From positions 1 through 16,008 of the forward strand of contig WRMX01000068.1 in assembly GCA_009776905.1 (NCBI GenBank): a DNA stretch of 16,008 bases, given 5' to 3'. The first letter of the stretch is position 1. Each line of letters begins with the position of its first letter. Positions 1-6,189 of this stretch are shown one piece after another. The notes beneath the pieces are model-generated. The model searched no databases. It was not told the origin of the DNA and worked only from the letters and a program-made list of their open reading frames with translations. A program made the translations under genes and the position numbers. The DNA comes from Oscillospiraceae bacterium. GTDB taxonomy: Bacteria; Bacillota; Clostridia; Oscillospirales; Oscillospiraceae.

Positions 1-1571
1 GTCGTCGTCGTTACCTCCATCGCGTGGTTCGGCGTGCCTTTGCCGTCGAGGTAGTCGTACATGCGCGTGATCGTGGCTATGCTCTGCTGGCGCTGGTACG
101 CGCCACCCGGCGAAAACTGGTTGTTGCCCGTCCCGCCCATTATCTCGGCGGCCTCGCACTGGCCCACGGCTTCGAGCGCCCACGTCGACACGCTCCCCTT
201 GTCGCCGAACGTCGCCGCCTTCTTGTCCAGCGGCTTGCTGACGGACTCCGCGAGACGCGCGAGCATCGTCGCCGCCTGTTCGCGGGTCAGCGTTCCGTTG
301 GGGTCGAACCTGTTGTTCCCCACGCCGTTGACCACGCCGATGAAGGCGGCCTTCTCGACGTTCACGTCGGTCGTGTCGGTGAACTTCACGCGCCCCGTTA
401 TCGTTGTCCCCGTCACTTTCTCGTAGAGCGTCACAGCGAGCAGGCAGAACTCCGCGCGGGTCATTGATTTCGTCAGGTCCTCGTCCCGCAGGCTGTCAGG
501 TATGAGACTGAGGGCATCCGCTTTATCAAGCTCCGGCCTTGCCCATTCGGAGGCGTTCGACCATGCATCCGTCACGGCAAACAGCGAAAAGTCAATGTCG
601 GGATTTCCGGAACCGGATGAAAGTGCGACTTTCGGATTCCATACCGTGTCAGAGGACAGAACGATACCGGACTCGTATTTTTCCGTATAGCCGTTTTTGG
701 ATGCGCGGACAACATTCAGCCCCGGCACGGCCATAAAGGTGAAGCTGCCGTCAGACCCTGTCGTAACGGTCGTGCTGGTTCCCAGCAGCCTGACCGTCGC
801 ACCCGGCTCGGTTGTGCCGGTTAACTCGCTCATAAAAACATCCTCGTTGTAGTTGACAAGCAGTTTTACGAAGTCCATCGCATATCCGTCGCCGACTCCG
901 TTAATTTCGTCAATAGTAATAACAAGCTTGCCGGAAGAAACTGCAGAGAAAAAACCGGAAGGGATGATTGCGGAGACAATATGGGAAATCGGACCCGTCT
1001 GGTCTACATGATTGAGCAGCTCCGCTATAAAAGGAGCGTCTCTCCCGCCGAGCTTGACAGTAAAGTTGCTGCCCCATCTAGGAGTCTGGAAATCGTCAAT
1101 GCAAAGCTGCAGCAACGCATTCTTTACTGTGATGCCTGAGATGTCATAATCCATCGTGATCGTCATCGCGCCTTCGCCGAAAGCCCTGTCTTGTAGACCC
1201 CCGTTCTTATACTGTTGGAAATTTTGCGCATACCCGTCCGCTGTTTTTCCGCCCCAATGACTGCCAATATAGATGCGGTCCGTGCCTTCGGGGTCGTCAG
1301 GGTCCAAAAGCCAACCGCCCGGCCAGCTATGCGCGAAGCTGCTTTTAGCAGTGAAAGGATTGTACCCCTTTTCCACCGCGCCATTGTCGTCATTAAGCGC
1401 GTCAATATCGCCTACGCGGACCATTAGTTCCGCTTCACCAGTGTTTCTCAGCACCGCCGTTTTTTTTGCCCAATCGCCATTGTTGGTATCGCTTACTGCA
1501 AGAGTTGGTACCGTCAATAGACCGAGCGTCATTATCAGCGCGAGAACGATAGATATGAGTCTCTTTTTCAC
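1..1571 (-). CDS. Secreted S-layer homology (SLH) protein, C-terminus cut by window edge
   Basis: Open frame of 523 codons that runs off the left edge, so the C-terminus is missing. It starts with GTG at 1571, eight bases after a GGAGG ribosome site. Residues 1-25 form a signal peptide (MKKR, hydrophobic core, cleavage near TLA/VS), so the product is exported. Residues 135-245 look like a beta-sandwich module containing a Ca-site-like DEINGVGDG stretch. Residues 247-305 resemble a carboxypeptidase-regulatory-like domain (TEPGATVRLLG, GSDGSFTF). Residues 338-510 hold three SLH motifs (for example NNRFDPNGTLTREQAATML), a family that binds secondary cell-wall polymers. I infer an envelope-anchored surface protein. 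Its ligand or enzymatic activity cannot be told, and the missing part may hold more domains. Confidence 0.88.
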   Translation of the reverse strand, partial: MKKRLISIVLALIMTLGLLTVPTLAVSDTNNGDWAKKTAVLRNTGEAELMVRVGDIDALNDDNGAVEKGYNPFTAKSSFAHSWPGGWLLDPDDPEGTDRIYIGSHWGGKTADGYAQNFQQYKNGGLQDRAFGEGAMTITMDYDISGITVKNALLQLCIDDFQTPRWGSNFTVKLGGRDAPFIAELLNHVDQTGPISHIVSAIIPSGFFSAVSSGKLVITIDEINGVGDGYAMDFVKLLVNYNEDVFMSELTGTTEPGATVRLLGTSTTVTTGSDGSFTFMAVPGLNVVRASKNGYTEKYESGIVLSSDTVWNPKVALSSGSGNPDIDFSLFAVTDAWSNASEWARPELDKADALSLIPDSLRDEDLTKSMTRAEFCLLAVTLYEKVTGTTITGRVKFTDTTDVNVEKAAFIGVVNGVGNNRFDPNGTLTREQAATMLARLAESVSKPLDKKAATFGDKGSVSTWALEAVGQCEAAEIMGGTGNNQFSPGGAYQRQQSIATITRMYDYLDGKGTPNHAMEVTTT

Positions 1572-1603
1572 CTTGATTTCCTCCCTTAAAATAGTTGTGT
1601 TAC

Positions 1604-1666
1604 GTGGCTTGACCCCCCGGATGTAACCGTTTGCGTCGACGGCTACCCCGGTGGAATTTGCGCCAC
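1604..1666 (-). promoter_or_regulatory. Foldable 5' leader of the SLH gene
   Basis: On the minus strand GTGGC (1666-1662) can pair with GCCAC (1608-1604). This encloses CCGG/CCGG (1651-1648 with 1620-1617) and an eight-pair helix GTAGCCGT/ACGGTTAC (1646-1639 with 1630-1623, one G-U) around an eight-base loop. A -10-like TATGAT (1678-1673) would place the transcript start at about 1666, the first base of the outer helix. The -35 (TTCCAT, 16-base spacing) is weak. There is no U-tract, so this is not a terminator. No known riboswitch consensus was recognised. Confidence 0.35.
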
Positions 1667-1783
1667 ATATTCATCATACACACTTCCAAACAAAATGGAA
1701 GGGTTAATTTATTCACAAAACTAACCCTAAGCCGCTTTTTTTGCAATTTTTCTGTTTTTTCCGCGTATATGTCCGTTTGTGGG

Positions 1784-1810
1784 AAAAAACGGCTATTGAC
1801 CTTATAGCCG
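1784..1810 (-). terminator. Intrinsic terminator-like hairpin, minus strand
   Basis: On the minus strand CGGCTAT (1810-1804) pairs perfectly with ATAGCCG (1796-1790) around a seven-base loop, followed at once by six T (1789-1784). No minus-strand gene lies just upstream. It may mark the end of a lost gene or insulate the SLH promoter. Confidence 0.5.
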
Positions 1811-1817
1811 CTTTAAG

Positions 1818-1903
1818 GCTTATCGTACACGGTAGATGACATTCCGGAGCTCGGGACAGTGCTTATCGTACACGGTAGATGATAATCCGGAGCTCGGGAC
1901 AGT
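1818..1903. repeat. 43-bp tandem duplication
   Basis: Two adjacent 43-bp copies (1818-1860 and 1861-1903) starting GCTTATCGTACACGG and ending CGGGACAGT, with two mismatches. The first five bases of a third copy follow. Non-coding; role unknown. Confidence 0.9.
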
Positions 1904-2058
1904 GCTTGGAGCAACAGTAGGCATGGAGCAGATGCCGCGCATAAAGGCGCGGGAGCCCAAACGGCCGGCTCTCCTGTTTACGATATTGTAATCCTGCAAT
2001 AATACTTTACAAAGACATATTTACAACGAAAAACATTCACAACTAAAACACATACATA

Positions 2059-2087
2059 TTGCGCGTATTTTGAAAATATGGTATCAT
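2059..2087 (+). promoter_or_regulatory. Sigma-70-type promoter for the Rpn-family gene
   Basis: TTGCGC (2059-2064), 17-base spacer, TATCAT (2082-2087). Transcription would begin near 2094, downstream of an upstream in-frame ATG at 2070. This supports the TTG start at 2151. Confidence 0.5.
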
Positions 2088-2150
2088 AGCCGCATCAGGG
2101 CAATAAGTGTCCAGCATAGCGGCAGCCACTATTCGGAAGGGGCATGCACA

Positions 2151-3008
2151 TTGGACAGAATCTCGCCGACGGGCGATCTCGCTTTCAAAAAGGTCCTCGC
2201 GAGCGAGGAGAACAAGGACGTACTCGCGGGGCTCATCGGAGACTTTTTCAACGTCGAGGTGGAAGAGCTCGCGATAGAAAACCCGTACAGCATCGATGCG
2301 TACATGGAGCTCATCAAGGGCGAGGAAATCACCGTCCTGCGGAACACGCTCAAAGACGTGGCAGCCACTTTCAAGACGGCGGACTTTGTCTCCGAGTGCC
2401 AGATCAAGAAGACGCGGTTTTACACCGAGCGCTCGCTGCTCTACCCGTTGGAGCGTTTTTGCCGGAACTACGACAAGTCGGAGCATATGCAGATAGACAA
2501 ATCAGGCAGGCCGAACCGCTATTCCGGGATGAAGCCCGTGTATTCGCTCAACATACTGGGGTATAACCACTTCGACGACGAGGACGCCCTGCGCATCTTC
2601 GAGCTGTACGACCCGGAGCGCAACAAGGGGTTTGAGAAGTGTCTGCTTCGCCTGGGGTACTTCGAACTGAAAAAGCCAAACGTCGAGACGCAGAACCAAA
2701 AGCATTGGCATGACTATTTCAACACGGGCGCGGTCAGCCCGGACGCGCCGGAATACATCCAAAAAGCGGGCAGGATAATTGATTTCGTGAATCTGACGGA
2801 GGAGGAGAGGACCGTGGCTAAATCGCTCGAACGCGCCCAGGCGGATTACGATCTGGAAATGTACAGCTCATATATGGACGGCGTGGCTGCGGGTGTGGCT
2901 GACGAAAAAGCAAAGACTGCAAAAATAATGCTAGGTAGAGGCTTTCAACCAGAGGTGGTAGCAGAGTGTACGGAGCTGCCTTTGGAAAGCGTATTGGCAA
3001 TGCGCTAA
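2151..3008 (+). CDS. Rpn-family recombination-promoting nuclease / PD-(D/E)XK transposase
   Basis: Predicted 285-residue protein of the Rpn/PDDEXK nuclease-transposase family. Characterised members are DNA endonucleases that promote RecA-independent recombination. I chose TTG at 2151 because GGAAGGGG ends eight bases before it, the family-typical opening ISPTGDLAFKKVLASEENKD starts there, and a promoter overlaps the alternative ATG at 2070. Candidate catalytic residues are D69 (NTLKDV) and E82-C-Q84 with K86 (SECQIKK), followed by the family block KPVYSLNILGYNHF. The tail after about residue 215 contains the DGVAAGVADE linker typical of these proteins. It is followed by a terminator. About 204 bp of its 3' half recur at 5515-5718, so the family is or was multi-copy here. 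Whether this copy is active is not known. Confidence 0.85.
   Translation: MDRISPTGDLAFKKVLASEENKDVLAGLIGDFFNVEVEELAIENPYSIDAYMELIKGEEITVLRNTLKDVAATFKTADFVSECQIKKTRFYTERSLLYPLERFCRNYDKSEHMQIDKSGRPNRYSGMKPVYSLNILGYNHFDDEDALRIFELYDPERNKGFEKCLLRLGYFELKKPNVETQNQKHWHDYFNTGAVSPDAPEYIQKAGRIIDFVNLTEEERTVAKSLERAQADYDLEMYSSYMDGVAAGVADEKAKTAKIMLGRGFQPEVVAECTELPLESVLAMR
2699..2902 (+). repeat. Left copy of a ~204-bp direct repeat
   Basis: This segment of the Rpn-family gene matches 5515-5718 with about eight mismatches by hand alignment, in the same orientation. Similarity ends in the glycine/alanine-rich tail. The two copies flank the 2903-5514 cassette. Confidence 0.9.
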
Positions 3009-3040
3009 TATATCTACATTTGAAATCCGTAGGATGAAAC

Positions 3041-3088
3041 AACCCGGGATGCGTCAAAAGCGAATGCGCCCCGGGTTTGTTTTATTTC
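3041..3088 (+). terminator. Terminator after the Rpn-family gene
   Basis: AACCCGGG (3041-3048) pairs with CCCGGGTT (3070-3077) and is followed by a T-rich run, 33 bases after the Rpn stop codon. The minus strand carries a weaker T-tract (TTGTTTC), so it may also end the convergent GNAT operon. Confidence 0.65.
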
Positions 3089-3128
3089 ATGTTGACTTTG
3101 AATATCTGGCGGACCCCATGCCCGTTGA

Positions 3129-3692
3129 TCAACAGGCGGCGGGGTTGGTGGAACAGCAGAACCGTCCCGCTGTTTCACTGTTCTCATAATAGTATTTATA
3201 GCGGTGAATATGATGATCTTCGCCGTGATATTTGCTAATACCGTCAAACTCCAACTTAAAGCCACACTTTTCCAAAACCTTGCACGATGCGATATTGTCG
3301 GCACGGCAAATACCATAGATTTCAGAGATACCGATTTTTTGCATGATATGTGGCAGAAAAGCGCTGACGGCTTCGGTCGCATAGTCGTTACCGGTGAACG
3401 GTTTTGCTACATGATACCCGACTTCCCATCCATTAGAGATTGGGACAGCCTGGACATAGCCAATGTTTTGGCCGTTTTTCAAAATGATTGGATAAACCAG
3501 CGGCGCGTCATTCTGGGAATAGGACGAAATTAGCCACGATAAGATTTCTTTTGCCTTGTCAATGGTTTCAAATACTTCATCAGGTACAAAACGCCGGTTA
3601 TCATCATCTAAAGAGTTCAAGTGAACAATCTCCGCCATGCTTTCGTCAAACTCGGTGATATATAAGCGGTGTGTTCTTATTGGTAAGTCCAT
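3129..3692 (-). CDS. GNAT family N-acetyltransferase (RimJ/RimL-like)
   Basis: 187-residue protein of the GNAT superfamily, which moves acetyl from acetyl-CoA to an amine. The N-terminal block MDLPIRTHRLYITEF is the RimJ/RimL-type (Acetyltransf_3) opening. The acetyl-CoA loop lies near residues 98-107 (KPFTGNDYATEA, a Q/RxxGxG/A variant). Residues 130-146 (RADNIASCKVLEKCGF) are the classic C-terminal GNAT block. The last ~17 residues (ETAGRFCCSTNPAAC) are atypical and may reflect a changed stop. The start follows a GTGAGGA site inside the end of the upstream fusion gene, with nine bases between the two genes, so they form an operon. The substrate (ribosomal protein, antibiotic or other amine) cannot be told from sequence. 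Confidence 0.88.
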   Translation of the reverse strand: MDLPIRTHRLYITEFDESMAEIVHLNSLDDDNRRFVPDEVFETIDKAKEILSWLISSYSQNDAPLVYPIILKNGQNIGYVQAVPISNGWEVGYHVAKPFTGNDYATEAVSAFLPHIMQKIGISEIYGICRADNIASCKVLEKCGFKLEFDGISKYHGEDHHIHRYKYYYENSETAGRFCCSTNPAAC

Positions 3693-3701
3693 TTTTTATC
3701 C

Positions 3702-4949
3702 TCACTTTCTCGCTTGCAATATCGCGCCACTGCCGTGCGCTTCGGTACGGTCGTCCAACACCTCAACAGAACAAAATCCCGCATCGCGGAGTAGTTTTAT
3801 CTGCACTTCCAACGTGCATGGAATGTCAATATGATATTCACCCGCCTCAGCTTTGTTTGACAAAGCGGATGTGATAGCTTCATATCGCCGTTTATACTGT
3901 TCTGCGAGTATGCCGTCAACTATAAAGTCAGCTTCTATGTATGAGCCGCCGGGAACCAATGCGCGATGGATTCCCCGGTAAACACCAATCTTTTCCTCCG
4001 GCCATAAATGGTGCATCGTAGAATGGGAAGTAACGATGTCAAAAGCCGCTTCCGGGTATAGCCAGTCAGTATAAGACGCTTCAATAACAGTAATTTGTTC
4101 ACGCCTATCCCGGTATTTTTCGAGCAGCAGGTCAAGCATATTGCGCGACAAATCCAAACAGGTGATGTGTGCGTTTGGAATCCGCGCCCATATATATGGT
4201 AATTCAAATCCCGTACCGCAACCGATGTCGAGTATCTTCAAAACCTCGTCGGTTTTTGGTAAACAGCTTCCGTATTTAACGTAATCCGAATTTGCACAGC
4301 CTGACGACATACCCGATACTCTGGTATCATCGTACCCTGCCGCGCGCTTGTTGAAAAAGTCACCCATTTTTTCTGCTTTGTTCACCCAGAGAGTATCCCA
4401 CTCCGGGCCGGGTAGATCGTCTGTGTGATACAAGCGAAAATAGTCAAATTCGCAGTCCTCGCCGTTATGCGGTAACAACCGTTTTCCTGCGTAGATAAAG
4501 CCGAGCTTTTCGATAACCCGCTGAGACGCCTTATTCTCCGGTTTGGCAAAAGCCGATATTACATCCTGCCCGGCTTTTTCAAACACCCACCAAATCATTG
4601 CCTTGCCTGCTTCGGTTGCATAACCGCTGTTTTGATATTCGTCGCCGATATAGCAGCCCATTTCAACGATATTGCCCCATTCCTCTTTCCGGTTGACGAA
4701 AATGCACCCGACACATCGTTCATCGTCTTTTCTAATAATCGCAAATAATACGCAGGGCTTGTCTATGCTCCATAATTCCTTGTTGACATAGCGAATCCAG
4801 TCGAACGCGGCTTCCTCAGTGTCTTTCACCATTTCAGGCATGAAGTGCGCTACTGACGGTTGTTTGCTATTATAACTGGCCATCGCCGCGTCGGTTTCTA
4901 CGAACGGACGCAGGATCAAACGTGCGGTCTCGATTTTTAGATTTTGCAT
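3702..4949 (-). CDS. GNAT acetyltransferase fused to a class I SAM-dependent methyltransferase
   Basis: 415-residue two-domain protein. Residues 1-178 are a RimJ/RimL-type GNAT domain: KIETARLILRPF at the start, acetyl-CoA loop YQNSGYATEAG at 105-115, and KPENKASQRVIEKLGF at 136-151. Residues 190-413 are a Rossmann-fold methyltransferase with the SAM motif ILDIGCGTGFE (239-249), the acidic CLDLSRNML segment and a late ALVPGGSYIEADF block. The start follows AAGGAG by eight bases. The joined domains suggest two chemical modifications of one substrate or pathway, for example a resistance or natural-product function, but that is inference. It is the middle gene of a unit read from the promoter at 5391-5419. 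The frame is intact across the junction, so the fusion is not a sequencing artefact within this read. Confidence 0.88.
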   Translation of the reverse strand: MQNLKIETARLILRPFVETDAAMASYNSKQPSVAHFMPEMVKDTEEAAFDWIRYVNKELWSIDKPCVLFAIIRKDDERCVGCIFVNRKEEWGNIVEMGCYIGDEYQNSGYATEAGKAMIWWVFEKAGQDVISAFAKPENKASQRVIEKLGFIYAGKRLLPHNGEDCEFDYFRLYHTDDLPGPEWDTLWVNKAEKMGDFFNKRAAGYDDTRVSGMSSGCANSDYVKYGSCLPKTDEVLKILDIGCGTGFELPYIWARIPNAHITCLDLSRNMLDLLLEKYRDRREQITVIEASYTDWLYPEAAFDIVTSHSTMHHLWPEEKIGVYRGIHRALVPGGSYIEADFIVDGILAEQYKRRYEAITSALSNKAEAGEYHIDIPCTLEVQIKLLRDAGFCSVEVLDDRTEAHGSGAILQARK

Positions 4950-4964
4950 ATGTAAAACTCCTTA

Positions 4965-5175
4965 TTATTTGTTATTGAAGTAGCACTCCACTTCTTCTAT
5001 CGTGGAAAATTTTAATGGGTGTAACCCATTTTCATGCAACAGGGTTTCAAACGCCGTCTGGTGCGCATGAGCGGCGGCAAGGATTTTATCCAAATCTTCG
5101 CTGTCATATGCCGCGATCATAGTAGTCGCGCTTGATTTTATCAATCAAGACGTTTGCTAGTTTTAGTAAATCCAT
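4965..5175 (-). pseudogene. Small frameshifted gene at the head of the GNAT-methyltransferase operon
   Basis: ATG at 5175 follows GGAGG by five bases and opens MDLLKLANVLIDKIKRDYYD, but the frame stops at 5104-5106 after 23 codons. Another frame from ATG 5120 continues with MIAAYDSEDLDKILAAAH and ends at 4965, 15 bases before the GNAT fusion start, in protein-like sequence. Together they read as one ~65-70-residue protein broken by a frameshift or small deletion. The opening vaguely resembles N-termini of bacterial nucleotidyltransferase-type resistance proteins, so an internal deletion of a longer gene is possible; I cannot confirm this. The intact SD and start may still couple translation to the fusion gene. 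Confidence 0.5.
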
Positions 5176-5390
5176 AACATCCTCCACAAAATAAAAATCC
5201 CTTTCCGTTTCGGAAAAGGATTGAAAATCACAATAAGATACAAGGGTAAGCTATCCCCGCTCCCAATGACTGCCATCAATCCAATTCCAACAAAAACCAA
5301 GCCCTGCTCATCACTGGACTTCAACGTTTTTATCGACTGCGAATTGGATTAGCGAAACATCGGTACACCCCGCTTTCGATTGATATTTGT
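5163..5390 (-). promoter_or_regulatory. Attenuator-like leader with nested short ORFs
   Basis: The 5' leader of about 210 nt before the GNAT-methyltransferase unit contains three consecutive short ORFs: MFR (5360-5349), MSRAWFLLELD (5311-5276) and a 37-codon ORF opening MAVIGSGDSLPLYL (5276-5163). The second and third overlap by one base (TGATG). A perfect 10-bp inverted repeat joins 5350-5341 (AATCCAATTC) to 5287-5278 (GAATTGGATT), covering the stop of the first ORF and the start region of the third. A terminator hairpin lies inside the third ORF, and that ORF runs over the SD and start of the next gene. This layout matches ribosome-mediated attenuation of resistance genes, but the inducer is unknown. 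Confidence 0.6.
5187..5222 (-). terminator. Leader terminator / attenuator hairpin
   Basis: On the minus strand AATCCTTTTCCG (5222-5211) pairs with CGGAAAGGGATT (5207-5196), with one mismatch and a three-base loop, followed by the T-rich run TTTTATTTTG. It stands between the promoter and the first ribosome site of the operon, the place expected for a conditional terminator. Confidence 0.7.
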
Positions 5391-5419
5391 AGCATAACAG
5401 AGAATTGGCTAAAATACAA
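5391..5419 (-). promoter_or_regulatory. Promoter of the GNAT-methyltransferase cassette
   Basis: TTGTAT (5419-5414), 17-base spacer, TATGCT (5396-5391) on the minus strand. The predicted start is near 5384. It sits close to the right Rpn repeat copy. Confidence 0.55.
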
Positions 5420-5514
5420 GAAGAACCTTGTCAAGAAGAACATTGTTTTGATTTTTGTGAGTCTTTTGCTAATAATCCCCGCTACACAAAACTACTCCTT
5501 GAAAAACTTGTTCT

Positions 5515-5718
5515 AAAGCATTGGCATAACTACTTCAACACGGGCGCGGTCAGCCCGGACGCGCCGGAATACATCCAAAAAGCGGGCAGGATAATTGATT
5601 TCGTGAATCTGACGGAGGAGGAGAGGACCGTGGCAAAATCGCTCGAACGCGCCCAAGCGGATTACGATCTGGAAATGTACAGCTCATATATGGACGGTGT
5701 TGCGGAGGGTGTGGCTGA
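5515..5718 (+). repeat. Right copy of the ~204-bp direct repeat
   Basis: Matches 2699-2902 with about eight mismatches, concentrated near the tail. Together the copies bracket the accessory cassette, like recombination remnants or a duplication of the Rpn-gene end. Confidence 0.9.
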
Positions 5719-5824
5719 AGGCTTTGCTTACGGCGTGGCTGAGGGTGTGGCTGAGGCGCAGATCAAGAAGCGAATGGAAAGCCGGGGTGGCTGCACCATT
5801 GTGAGCATTGCATGGCTTGCATAA
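5515..5824 (+). pseudogene. 3' fragment of an Rpn-family gene
   Basis: From 5515 the sequence matches the intact Rpn-family gene (HWHNYFNTGAVSPDAPEY and onward) for about 204 bp. It then diverges into a GVAEG-type repeat tail (DGVAEGVAEG, FAYGVAEGVAEA) and ends at TAA 5822-5824. The catalytic N-terminal domain is absent. An open frame extends upstream to ATG 5405, but that stretch (EEPCQEEHCFDF) is unrelated to the family, lacks a ribosome site and overlaps the minus-strand promoter region. I therefore treat it as a truncated gene whose 5' part was replaced when the cassette arrived. The short GVAE repeats are usual in tails of this family. Confidence 0.75.
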
Positions 5825-6014
5825 GCTGGTGTCCTGCCAAGGCCATTGATTACGGCGAGCGTACACCCTCGAGAAGGCGGTATCATAATCCGCGCATAAA
5901 AGTGGAGGAGCTGGTTCGTCAGCAAGGAGAGTGATGCCGCTTGATGAAAGATACCCGGCTTTGCTTTTTGGTCAATCCGTCACCTTGCCATACATTTTGA
6001 AATAGAAAAAACGG
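5825..6014 (+). other. Spacer after the Rpn fragment, with one weak micro-ORF
   Basis: No recognisable gene. A 23-codon frame (5934-6005, opening MPLDERYPALLFG) follows AAGGAG by four bases. Its start overlaps the stop of an upstream frame ending KVEELVRQQGE. It could be a remnant of a small overlapping gene pair, but nothing confirms expression. Confidence 0.3.
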
Positions 6015-6052
6015 TGTGCTAAACACATGTGCTAAACACACATGTGCTAAAC
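6015..6052 (+). repeat. Three TGTGCTAAAC direct repeats before the DUF3800 promoter
   Basis: Exact copies of TGTGCTAAAC at 6015-6024, 6028-6037 and 6043-6052, each within a small dyad (GTG-CTAAA-CAC). A partial fourth, TGTGCTA at 6076-6082, overlaps the -10 region. The placement suggests an operator bound cooperatively by a regulator. Confidence 0.75.
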
Positions 6053-6058
6053 TTACTA

Positions 6059-6086
6059 TTGACAATTCTAAACAATGTGCTATATT
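6059..6086 (+). promoter_or_regulatory. Strong promoter of the RNA-DUF3800 unit
   Basis: Consensus TTGACA (6059-6064), 16-base spacer, TATATT (6081-6086). The expected start is near 6093, which is the first base of the closing helix of the structured RNA. Confidence 0.75.
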
Positions 6087-6092
6087 AATCAT

Positions 6093-6176
6093 ATAAAAGC
6101 TGTGGCGAAACACAGTTTGGGCTGGTCGAAAGACCCTGGTCCACCGCAGGCGGGGGTATCCCCCGCCGCTTTTATT
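6093..6176 (+). ncRNA. Structured RNA upstream of DUF3800 gene
   Basis: A compact multi-branched fold of about 83 nt can be drawn by hand. The closing helix is AUAAAAGC (6093-6100) with GCUUUUAU (6168-6175). Hairpin A is CUGUG/CACAG with loop GCGAAA (6100-6115). Hairpin B is GGUC-GAAA-GACC (6124-6135), extended by UGGGC/GUCCA (6118-6122 with 6139-6143). Hairpin C is GGCGGGGG-UAU-CCCCCGCC (6149-6167). Hairpin C plus GCTTTTATT also reads as an intrinsic terminator, whose U-tract is the 3' strand of the closing helix. From established knowledge, several unrelated structured RNA motif classes have been reported upstream of DUF3800 genes by comparative genomics. Which class this belongs to, if any, I cannot tell. 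Both a separate small RNA and a cis-regulatory leader are possible. Confidence 0.75.
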
Positions 6177-6189
6177 GTGCGAGGTGATG

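Larger units (their letters stand above)
1572..2058. other. Intergenic region without a gene
   Basis: Divergent spacer between the SLH gene (minus) and the Rpn-family gene (plus). It holds the SLH leader, AT-rich sequence with a GGGTTA/TAACCC dyad (1701-1727), a minus-strand terminator-like hairpin and a 43-bp tandem duplication. I see no convincing ORF with a ribosome site in it. Confidence 0.6.

Noticed and set aside
1604..1666. Type I c-di-GMP riboswitch
   Set aside because: Only GACGCAAA matches; the two parallel helices and tetraloop receptor of that class are not seen.
2070..2150. ATG at 2070 as the Rpn-gene start, adding 27 residues
   Set aside because: It lies inside the predicted promoter (2059-2087), has no ribosome site, and the extra residues do not look like the family; TTG 2151 has a good SD.
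5405..5824. An intact 139-residue gene
   Set aside because: The first ~37 residues are unrelated to the Rpn family and lack an SD; only the repeat-derived 3' part is recognisable, so it is called a fragment.
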